From positions 1 through 5,955 of the forward strand of contig JBDHHV010000185.1 of assembly GCA_039589195.1 (NCBI GenBank): a stretch of 5,955 nt of DNA, read 5' to 3'. The notes under the pieces were generated by a model, which worked only from the letters and a program-made list of their open reading frames with translations, ran no database searches and had not been told where the DNA came from. How positions within the stretch are numbered: position 1 is the first letter of the stretch; each line of letters begins with the position of its first letter. This document shows positions 1-5,955 of this stretch, piece by piece. This DNA is from JBDHAC01 sp039589195. Its GTDB lineage: Bacteria > Gemmatimonadota > Gemmatimonadetes > Palauibacterales > Palauibacteraceae. The translations under genes were made by a program, and so were the position numbers.

Positions 1-849
1 CCCGTCTGTGGAGCCGCTTCGCACCGCCTCGATGATCGCGTCAGCGACCTCGAACGCGAAGTGCGAGTCCAGCTGGTCCGGGTAGTAGGCGAGCATCGCG
101 CCCGTGCTGTCCCACACCTCACCGATCGTGAACGCGTCGGGCGCCACCTGGCGGACGTGCGCGGCGAACTCGCGCAGCACCTCGTGGGTCCCCGGGGCGT
201 TCGTAGTCACGCCGTTCTCCTCGACCAGGTGGCGGATGGCGTCGAGCCGGAACCCGTCGACGCCCATCTCATCGAGCCAGAAGCTCGCGATCTTCTTCGA
301 CTCCTGACGGACGGCTGGACTCTCGTGGTTCAGGTCGGGCATGCCGCTCCAGAAGAACCCGTAGTAGTACTCGTCGCGCACCGGAGATCGGTGCCAGTTG
401 TCGCCGCCCCACTCGTTCAATACGCCCGGATGCTGCGGAGACCACATGAACCAGTCGCGGTAGGGGGAGTCCGGGTGAAGGAGGGCGTCCTTGAAGTACG
501 GGTGCTCGCCGGATGCGTGGTTGAGCACCAGGTCCACGAGGACGCGGATGCCGCGCCGGTGCGCCTCGAACACGAGTAGCTTGAAGTCCTCGTTCGTGCC
601 ATAATCGCGATCGATCCGGTAATAGTCCGTGACGTCGTATCCGTGATAACTCGGTGACTGCGCCACCGGCATGAGCCAGATGCAGCGGGCGCCCAGGTCG
701 CGTCGCGAGGCCGGGTCACCGTCATTGATATAATCGAGCTTCTGGATGAGCCCGCGGAGGTCCCCGATCCCGTCGCCGTGGGCGAGTGCAGGGGCAGGTA
801 GCGCTACGCAGGCGGCGCAGAGAGCGGCGAAGAAGAAGCGGATCCACAT
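1..849 (-). CDS. Secreted alpha-amylase family (GH13) glycosidase, 5' part (C-terminus beyond left edge)
   Basis: This is an exported alpha-glucan or oligosaccharide hydrolase of the GH13 (alpha/beta)8-barrel superfamily. The frame stays open for 283 codons from the ATG at 849 to base 1, so the C-terminal barrel strands and domain C lie outside the window. Residues 1-23 form a signal peptide (hydrophobic stretch FFFAALCAACVAL, cleavage motif ALA before His24). Visible GH13 motifs are DGIGDLRG (26-33), IWLMPV (57-62), YHGYDVTDYY (69-78), conserved region I DLVLNH (106-111), region V MPDLN (170-174), region II GFRLDAIRH (199-207, nucleophile Asp203) and region III IGEVW (242-246, acid/base Glu244). 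Region IV (NHD) is not reached. The ATG is chosen because AGGAGG sits 10 bases upstream and a signal peptide follows at once. Oddly, the VFYEVFVRSF-like first strand that usually precedes DGIGDL is absent. The pattern resembles secreted amylases of the oligo-1,6-glucosidase/neopullulanase-like groups; exact substrate is not determinable. It is transcribed divergently from the two lipoprotein genes. Confidence 0.93.
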   Translation of the reverse strand, partial: MWIRFFFAALCAACVALPAPALAHGDGIGDLRGLIQKLDYINDGDPASRRDLGARCIWLMPVAQSPSYHGYDVTDYYRIDRDYGTNEDFKLLVFEAHRRGIRVLVDLVLNHASGEHPYFKDALLHPDSPYRDWFMWSPQHPGVLNEWGGDNWHRSPVRDEYYYGFFWSGMPDLNHESPAVRQESKKIASFWLDEMGVDGFRLDAIRHLVEENGVTTNAPGTHEVLREFAAHVRQVAPDAFTIGEVWDSTGAMLAYYPDQLDSHFAFEVADAIIEAVRSGSTDG

Positions 850-859
850 GCTTACGCGA

Positions 860-865
860 CCTCCT
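860..865 (-). promoter_or_regulatory. Shine-Dalgarno site of the amylase gene
   Basis: The minus strand reads AGGAGG here, a full anti-16S match, with 10 bases between it and the ATG ending at 849. It fixes the start of the amylase gene and makes a longer N-terminus, which might have supplied the missing first strand, unlikely. Confidence 0.8.
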
Positions 866-868
866 GGG

Positions 869-910
869 GTCAAGGAACGTCCGGCGAGAGAAAACCTAGG
901 CCCGTCAAGG
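869..910. repeat. Pair of 7-bp direct repeats (GTCAAGG) upstream of the amylase gene
   Basis: GTCAAGG occurs at 869-875 and again at 904-910, start to start 35 bp, both in the same orientation (CCTTGAC on the minus strand). They flank the segment where the amylase promoter is expected and could be regulator half-sites or alternative -35 elements. A 7-mer repeated twice within 163 bp may well be chance. Confidence 0.25.
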
Positions 911-1012
911 CGTCAGGAGAACCGCCGTGCGGTATCGCAGAGGTCGCTCGTCTCGCCATAGATTGAAGCGTCCGATCCGAGTCCCACTCAGACCAGCTTC
1001 GACGGTTTGCCG

Positions 1013-3532
1013 ATGCACAAGCGCGCATTTTTCATCGTGGCGGCCCTCCTCATCCCACAGGCTTGCGACGCGCCCGGAGGACCGGTACAGGGCGAGCAGT
1101 TGCCGGTGCTGGAGGCGCCGGAGGCGGGGCTCGACGATCCCGCGGCCTACGAGGGGTACGCGACCCGGTTCTTCCGGGACTCCCGGGGCAACACGTTTCA
1201 GATCTACCTGAACCAACGCGACAGCCGGGTCGTGCACGTGTGGGGGGACGCGGTAAACGAGAGCGCCGCCTTCAGCGTTCGCGACGCCGACGGCCGTCCG
1301 GCTCCCATCGTTTGGGGCGGATCCGGGGCGGTGGCCGAGTCCGACGGCGGAAGCCGCACCATGCACCACCAGCTCACGGTCGAGGCCGGGCAGCTGGAGA
1401 TCGGCTGGTTCCTGCTGGGCACTATGCGGCAGGAGCGCGACTTCCAGTACCTGGAGTGGCACCAGAGGCCCTACGGAGACTCCGCATTCATCCTGCCTGA
1501 GCTGACCGCTCTCGTCGCGAGTGTGGAGCGTCTCCCGAACGAGGAGCGCGGACAGCACCTGTCGCTCCTTGGCGCGGCCGATGTCGATGAGCTACGGGCA
1601 CGCCTCGAACCACGGGTCACTCTCCTGGAAGGCGAGGACGGCTGGACCGTCCTGGTCGAGCACACGAGCCTGGACGGCCGCAACCGCCTGACGATCAGGC
1701 TCGCCGGTGACACAGACGCATCGAGCCCGACGCTGCGCGATGGCCGGGCCTCGGTGCAGGCCACATCCGGCGAGCGGATCGAGCTCGACGTGAGCGTGAC
1801 CACGGACAGCGAGGCGCTGACGCCGCTCGGTCGCGAGCGACTCTTCAACGTCGCCTTCGAGGATTATTACGCGCGGCAGACGAGGACGGCCGATAGCCTG
1901 ATCGATGCTCTCGGAGCCGAGGCGGCAGCCCGGGATCCGCGCGTACTCGCCGTTCGGCGCATCGAGCGCCAGGTGCTCGGTCTCGAGCTCCTCAGCTCCG
2001 AGCAGAAGCTGATGGCGTCCATGCCGAACTACGCGACCTACTTTGGCCGCGACCAGATGATGTCAGCGCTGATGCTTGAGCCGATCTCGTCTGTGGATCT
2101 GCAGGAACTGGTCATCGCGAGCGTGCTCCGGAAGATCGATCCCGCGGGCAACGTGAGTCACGAGGAGGCGCTGGGAGGTCAGGCGATCCGCGAGGCGGCC
2201 GCGGAATACAGCGAGCACGTTCGGGCCTGGGAGGAGAGCCTGGAGAGCGACCCGGAAACCGCGGCCCAGCACCTTGCGCGAGCCCGCGCACTCGTCGAAA
2301 ACCCGCAGACCGTGCGCGAGAACTACCACATGGTGGACGACGACTATCAGCTCGCCGTCCTCGTCGATCGCTATCTGTCGCGCCCGGACGTGTCGGCGGA
2401 GAGGAAACAGCGCTTCCTCACCGAGCCTACCGCGGGTGAGGAGTCACGTCTGGAGGCGCTGGTGCGCAACCTCGCCTTCGCGGCGGAGCTTGCCCGTCCG
2501 TACGCCGAGGAGCCGCAGCCCATGAACCTCGTGAGCTTCTTCCGCCAGGATGACCAGGGCTGGCTCCCCGGCAGCTGGCGCGACAGCCGAGCCGGCTACG
2601 GCAACGGCCGCTTCGCCATGGATGTGAACGTGGTATGGGTTCCCAAGGCGCTCTCTGCTGTCGAGGGCATCCTCGAGGCAGTGGAGGTTCTGGGTCTCTC
2701 GGTGCAGGAGGCGATGTCCGGCCTCGCCCGCGATGCGCCCGCGCTCGAATCGTACCTGGCGGACCCGGCGACGCTACGCGCGGCGATCGAGACGTGGCAT
2801 TCCGCCCATCGGCACTTCCAGGTCCGACTCGAACCGGATGAGATCGAGCGGCGGATGAACAGCCTGCTCGGGTCCGTGACGGACGAGGAGGCGGACTTTT
2901 GGCGTGGGCAACTCTCCGAAGACGCAGCCGATGTGCGGCCGATCTCGTTCCTCGCACTCGCCCTCGATGCGGACGGCCAGCCGATCCCGGCCGCCAGCAC
3001 CGACCCCGCGACGCAACTCTTCATCGAGGACTTTACCGAGGAGATCCTGTCGGGGACGGCGGATCCGGCGACGGTCCTCGAGATGGTGAATCTGTTCGTA
3101 CGGCCGTATCCGGTGGGGCTGTTCATCGCGGGACTCGGCCCCGTCGTCGCGAACGACGCGTATGCCGGCCCGGCTGTGCAGGCGCGTTTTAGCGAGGATC
3201 TGTACCACTCGCCGCGCGTGGTTTGGGGTCGGGAGGTGAACCTGCTCCTGCTCGGCCTGGCGCGACAAATTGAAACCGCCTACGACTCCAACGGCCAACC
3301 GCGAGACGGGAGCGAGCCGTTACGCACGTACGTGGAAGCGCTGCGGCAAGCGCTCGAGATCTCTCAGGAGGCAGTCGAGGCCTCCGGCCTCAGCCACAAC
3401 GAGCTGTGGAGCTATCGGATCGACGAGGGTGCGCTACGCCCGGTCCGCTACGGCACGAGCTCCGACATCCAGCTGTGGAACGTGACCGACCTGGCCGTCG
3501 GCTTCCTCCTGGACCGCATGCCTCACCCGTGA
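1013..3532 (+). CDS. Exported (alpha/alpha)6-barrel glycosidase resembling glycogen-debranching / amylo-alpha-1,6-glucosidase enzymes; probable lipoprotein
   Basis: This is an 839-residue exported protein and probably a glycosidase acting on alpha-glucan or its oligosaccharides. Residues 1-17 are a signal sequence (MHKR, then AFFIVAALLIPQA) followed by Cys18; the lipobox P-Q-A-C is imperfect at -3, so lipidation is likely but not certain. Residues about 45-290 look beta-rich, like the N-terminal beta domain that precedes the toroid in such enzymes. From about 300 the protein is helical and carries three motifs in the order seen in debranching enzymes: YFGRDQMM (343-350), YHMVDDDYQLAVL (438-450) and GSWRDS...GNGR...DVNVVW (520-542). 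Asp524 is the best catalytic-acid candidate by comparison with the TWMD motif. A charged Glu/Ala/Arg-rich helical stretch (about 384-436) sits between the first two motifs. ATG1013 is preferred over TTG1007 because the signal peptide begins there; there is no strong ribosome binding site. The stop overlaps the next gene by 4 bp, indicating an operon. The family assignment rests on motifs only; the C-terminal 290 residues are not recognised beyond the fold. Confidence 0.8.
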   Translation: MHKRAFFIVAALLIPQACDAPGGPVQGEQLPVLEAPEAGLDDPAAYEGYATRFFRDSRGNTFQIYLNQRDSRVVHVWGDAVNESAAFSVRDADGRPAPIVWGGSGAVAESDGGSRTMHHQLTVEAGQLEIGWFLLGTMRQERDFQYLEWHQRPYGDSAFILPELTALVASVERLPNEERGQHLSLLGAADVDELRARLEPRVTLLEGEDGWTVLVEHTSLDGRNRLTIRLAGDTDASSPTLRDGRASVQATSGERIELDVSVTTDSEALTPLGRERLFNVAFEDYYARQTRTADSLIDALGAEAAARDPRVLAVRRIERQVLGLELLSSEQKLMASMPNYATYFGRDQMMSALMLEPISSVDLQELVIASVLRKIDPAGNVSHEEALGGQAIREAAAEYSEHVRAWEESLESDPETAAQHLARARALVENPQTVRENYHMVDDDYQLAVLVDRYLSRPDVSAERKQRFLTEPTAGEESRLEALVRNLAFAAELARPYAEEPQPMNLVSFFRQDDQGWLPGSWRDSRAGYGNGRFAMDVNVVWVPKALSAVEGILEAVEVLGLSVQEAMSGLARDAPALESYLADPATLRAAIETWHSAHRHFQVRLEPDEIERRMNSLLGSVTDEEADFWRGQLSEDAADVRPISFLALALDADGQPIPAASTDPATQLFIEDFTEEILSGTADPATVLEMVNLFVRPYPVGLFIAGLGPVVANDAYAGPAVQARFSEDLYHSPRVVWGREVNLLLLGLARQIETAYDSNGQPRDGSEPLRTYVEALRQALEISQEAVEASGLSHNELWSYRIDEGALRPVRYGTSSDIQLWNVTDLAVGFLLDRMPHP
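3529..3532 (+). other. GTGA start/stop overlap (translational coupling point)
   Basis: The GTG start of the fusion lipoprotein overlaps the TGA stop of the debranching-like gene in the four bases GTGA. No clear Shine-Dalgarno lies in the preceding 20 bases, so re-initiation by ribosomes finishing the upstream gene is the probable way the second gene is translated. This ties the two lipoproteins to one transcript. Confidence 0.8.
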
Positions 3533-5955
3533 GATTCGCGCTCGTCGCGGCGGCGCTCCTGATAGCGGGGTGCCGGCAGGCTACGCCGCCGGTCCCCGTT
3601 CCGAATGGTGCGCGGTCCATCCAATTGCGCCTTGATCACCTGCGTCACCTCGGCTTCGACGTGACCGTGGCCGGCCGCCCCGCCCGGGCGGTCGCGCTGT
3701 ATGCGGAGGCACCCGACTATCAGCCTATCGGCTCTCCGGCGCGTGACGGTTTCGAGGGCCTCGCCGCCGTGGACGACGCGGCACGCGCAGCCATCGTCTA
3801 CCTGCGTCACTTCGAGCGGAGCGTCGACCCCGTCTCCAAACGCGAAGCTCTGGGTCTCCTCGCGTTCATCGTATCGATGGAGCAGGGAGACGGTGAGTTC
3901 CTGAACTTCGTTCACGAGGACGGGACCCCGAACCGCATGGCCCCCACCAGCCGAAAGTCGTTCTCCTACTGGGCGGCACGCGCGCTGTGGGCGATGGGAG
4001 AAGCCGTCCGAGTCCTCGGCCCCGATGATCCGGATGTCGAGTTGCTTCGCCCGATTATCGAACGAGCACTCGCCAGGCTCGCGCGCGAGGTGGAGACCGG
4101 CCGGCTGGTCGGCGGCTCGTCCACGGCCACCGCCGAGGCTCTCTTGGGGGTATTGGCCCTCCATCGGGGCGAGCCGAGGCCCGAGCGCGTCGATCTCGCG
4201 AGCCGCACCGCGGAGTTGCTCCTTCCACTCGCCCGGGGAGATCCCGAGACTCCCCCCTGGGGTGCTCATATCGATCCGGCCGAGGGGTTGTGGCACGCGT
4301 GGGGCGCGCGGACGGTGCAGGCCCTGGCACTGGCGGGAAGCGTCCTGGAGCGGCCCGATCTCGTCATGGCCGCTCAGCGCGAGGCCGACCAGCTCTGGGT
4401 GCGGTTTCTGCTTGCGGGTGAGGTGCCGGCGGTGGTCTCCGCGGATGGACGGGTGGACCCCTTCCCGCAGATCGCGTACGGCGTTTCCCCGGTGGTCGAG
4501 GGCTATCTGGCACTGGCCGAGGCCACCGGAGAGCCCCGCTACGGCGTCCTGGCCGGCCTGACGGCGGGTTGGTTCCTGGGCGCCAACCGGCCCGGGACCG
4601 CGATGTACGACAGCGCTACGGGCCGAACCTTCGACGGCTTGCGAGGTCCCTCGGCTGAACAGCTGAACCGAAACTCGGGCGCGGAGTCGACCATCGAGGC
4701 GCTGCTGGCGCTCGGCTCGGTGGCGACGCACCCGGAGGCGGCCGTCTACCTCGGCTATCGTTCCGCGGATCCCATCGTCCCATCTTCCTCCGATCTCTCT
4801 GGCGCGCCAACGAGTCGCGAGTTCATCGGGCCGGAAGGTGGGCGCGTGACCGTGTCGCGGCAGGGAGCGACGTTCACGGTCGATGAGCGAGCCGCCGAGG
4901 GCTCCATCGAGCTGACGTACTGGCCGGCGGCGAACCCCTTCGAGGTCGATCTTGCACGTCGACTGGCCGCCGACTGGAACGCACACCACCCCGATGTGCA
5001 GGTCCGTGTCCAGCCTATCCCGGCGGGCCGCTCGTCGGAGGAGGTCCTGCTGGCGGCCGTTGTCGGAAACGCGACCCCGGACATCTGCTCCAACGTGTCC
5101 TCGGGGCTCCTGGCGCGGCTCGTGAGAGCGGGCGCGGTCCATCGCCTGGACGAGCTGGCCGCCACCGCCGCCCGCCTCGACGAGAGGGTCGACGATCCGA
5201 TGATCGGGTCACTCAGGCTTCCCGATGGCGGGATCTACGCCGTCCCATGGAAGACCAACCCGATGATGCTCATGTACAACGTGGATCAGCTCGCCGAGGC
5301 AGGCGTGTCGCCTCCTCGCACGTATGGCGATCTGATCGACGTGCTCCGCCGGTTGGTGCGTGATACGGATGGTGACGGACGCCTGGATCGTTGGGGATTC
5401 TGGGCGCGGCTCAAGACCACCTGGTTCGAGCGCTTCTACGATTTCTACCCGCTCTACCTGGCCGCATCGGGAGGGCGCACGCTCGTCTCGCGAGGGGAGG
5501 TGGTCTTCGAGAACGAGGCAGCGGTCGAGGCCATCGCGGTTCTCCAACAGGCCTTCGCCGAGGATCTCCTGCCGCGCTCCAATTTCGAGGGACGCGATCC
5601 GTTCATGGATGGGACCGTGGCCATGAAAGTCGTGGGCCCCTGGTTCGTGAAGGAGCTGGAAGAGCTCAAGATCCCGGGGCTTCGGTACGACGTCACTCCC
5701 GTGCCCGTGCCGGATGGCGATGATCCGGATGCGGCCTACGCCTTCGCGGATCTCAAGAGCATCGCCGTCTTCTCGACGACGCGACACCCGGTGGCGGCCG
5801 CCCGGTTCGTGGCCTATCTGACGTCGCCGGAGGCGGACAGGCTGCTGATCGAGGAGGCGGCGCAGCTCCCGTATCGCCGCGAGCTGGCGTCGGACGGGCG
5901 CTTCTCCTTGGCGCTCACCCGCTGGCCCACGCTCGTGGCCTACGCCGCGCACGCC
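3529..5955 (+). CDS. Lipoprotein fusing an alpha/alpha-toroid domain to an ABC-transporter solute-binding protein (family 1), 3' end beyond right edge
   Basis: One uninterrupted frame of 809 codons runs from GTG 3529 to the window edge. Residues 1-14 are a short signal sequence with a textbook lipobox LIAG before Cys15. Residues about 25-420 form a helical domain with hallmarks of six-hairpin toroids: YWAARALWAMGEA (147-159), WFLGANRPGTAMYD (348-361), TFDGL (367-371) and the closing NRNSGAESTIEALLAL (380-395). A short beta-rich link (about 430-457) follows. Residues about 458-809 are a family-1 solute-binding domain (MalE-like class): ELTYWPAANPFE start (461-472), TPDICS (516-521), GGIYAVPWKTNPMMLMYN (567-584), TYGDLIDVL (598-606), DTDGDGRLDRWGF (612-624), FMDGTVAMKVVGPW (692-705) and a helical end with TSPEADRL (765-772). 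No second signal peptide separates the halves, so it is a true fusion in this sequence. The likely role is binding a sugar at the membrane for an ABC importer; the toroid may be catalytic or only carbohydrate-binding. GTG is fixed by the lipobox; translation is probably coupled to the gene upstream. The ligand is unknown; maltose- or trehalose-type sugars fit the neighbours. Confidence 0.85.
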   Translation, partial: MRFALVAAALLIAGCRQATPPVPVPNGARSIQLRLDHLRHLGFDVTVAGRPARAVALYAEAPDYQPIGSPARDGFEGLAAVDDAARAAIVYLRHFERSVDPVSKREALGLLAFIVSMEQGDGEFLNFVHEDGTPNRMAPTSRKSFSYWAARALWAMGEAVRVLGPDDPDVELLRPIIERALARLAREVETGRLVGGSSTATAEALLGVLALHRGEPRPERVDLASRTAELLLPLARGDPETPPWGAHIDPAEGLWHAWGARTVQALALAGSVLERPDLVMAAQREADQLWVRFLLAGEVPAVVSADGRVDPFPQIAYGVSPVVEGYLALAEATGEPRYGVLAGLTAGWFLGANRPGTAMYDSATGRTFDGLRGPSAEQLNRNSGAESTIEALLALGSVATHPEAAVYLGYRSADPIVPSSSDLSGAPTSREFIGPEGGRVTVSRQGATFTVDERAAEGSIELTYWPAANPFEVDLARRLAADWNAHHPDVQVRVQPIPAGRSSEEVLLAAVVGNATPDICSNVSSGLLARLVRAGAVHRLDELAATAARLDERVDDPMIGSLRLPDGGIYAVPWKTNPMMLMYNVDQLAEAGVSPPRTYGDLIDVLRRLVRDTDGDGRLDRWGFWARLKTTWFERFYDFYPLYLAASGGRTLVSRGEVVFENEAAVEAIAVLQQAFAEDLLPRSNFEGRDPFMDGTVAMKVVGPWFVKELEELKIPGLRYDVTPVPVPDGDDPDAAYAFADLKSIAVFSTTRHPVAAARFVAYLTSPEADRLLIEEAAQLPYRRELASDGRFSLALTRWPTLVAYAAHA

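Larger units (their letters stand above)
850..1012. promoter_or_regulatory. Divergent intergenic region with presumed back-to-back promoters
   Basis: This 163-bp gap separates the divergent starts of the amylase (minus) and the debranching-like lipoprotein gene (plus), so it should hold both promoters and any shared operator. I see no sigma70-type pair with good -35 and -10 boxes. On the minus strand TTGACG (904-909) and TTGACC (869-874) resemble -35 elements, but neither has a clear TATAAT-like partner. The palindrome CCTAGG lies at 895-900. No strong Shine-Dalgarno precedes the plus-strand start. The frame of the downstream gene is closed upstream by a TAG at 959-961. Shared control of the two transcripts is inferred from layout only. 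Confidence 0.5.

Noticed and set aside
61..579. Plus-strand open frame of 172 codons
   Set aside because: It is antisense to the GH13 gene, whose catalytic motifs are read on the minus strand over the same bases.
417..725. Minus-strand frame of 102 codons
   Set aside because: It is an out-of-phase reading of the GH13 gene; the correct frame has regions I, II, III and V intact without a frameshift.
1007..1012. TTG start two codons upstream of ATG1013
   Set aside because: It adds only Met-Pro before the natural signal peptide start MHKR and has no better ribosome binding site, so ATG1013 was preferred.
905..1558. Minus-strand open frame of 217 codons overlapping the divergent intergenic region and the start of the debranching-like gene
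   Set aside because: It covers the region where both promoters should lie and sits antisense to a real signal peptide and beta domain; no motif or ribosome binding site supports it.
4789..4900. Possible frameshift or hidden gene boundary between the toroid and solute-binding modules
   Set aside because: Codon-by-codon reading shows the same frame with no stop, and no signal peptide or ribosome binding site appears before the binding domain, so one gene is the simplest reading.
3523..5142. Long minus-strand open frame of 539 codons opposite the fusion lipoprotein gene
   Set aside because: Its translation is rich in Arg, Gly and His with no recognisable motif and no signal. The plus-strand frame here carries clear lipobox, toroid and solute-binding motifs. 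Long antisense frames are expected in GC-rich genes.

Overview
The window is GC-rich (roughly two-thirds G+C by eye) and densely coded. It reads as a bacterial locus for breaking down and capturing an alpha-glucan or maltose/trehalose-type sugar outside the cytoplasm. All three genes encode exported proteins: one has a cleavable signal peptide and two have lipoprotein-like N-termini. High GC and tandem lipoproteins suggest a GC-rich Gram-negative lineage; Gemmatimonadota or a similar group would fit, but no marker gene in the window fixes the taxonomy.

Layout: (1) Positions 1-849, minus strand: the N-terminal 283 codons of a secreted GH13 alpha-amylase-family enzyme that runs off the left edge. 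Its conserved regions I, V, II and III are all readable, but the first beta strand of the barrel appears to be missing. (2) Positions 850-1012: a 163-bp divergent intergenic region holding the amylase ribosome binding site and presumably both promoters. (3) Positions 1013-3532, plus strand: an 839-residue exported, probably lipid-anchored protein. It has an N-terminal beta-rich part and a (alpha/alpha)6-type domain whose motifs are colinear with glycogen-debranching / amylo-alpha-1,6-glucosidase enzymes. (4) Positions 3529-5955, plus strand, overlapping the previous gene by 4 bp (GTGA) and running off the right edge: a lipoprotein joining an N-terminal alpha/alpha-toroid domain to a C-terminal family-1 ABC-transporter solute-binding domain in one reading frame.

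Working model (inference): the amylase cuts polymer or oligosaccharide, the debranching-like lipoprotein trims it at the membrane surface, and the fused toroid/solute-binding lipoprotein binds the product for an ABC importer. The permease genes would be expected just past the right edge. The most unusual element is the toroid-to-binding-protein fusion. No RNA genes, mobile elements, CRISPR arrays or convincing terminators were seen.
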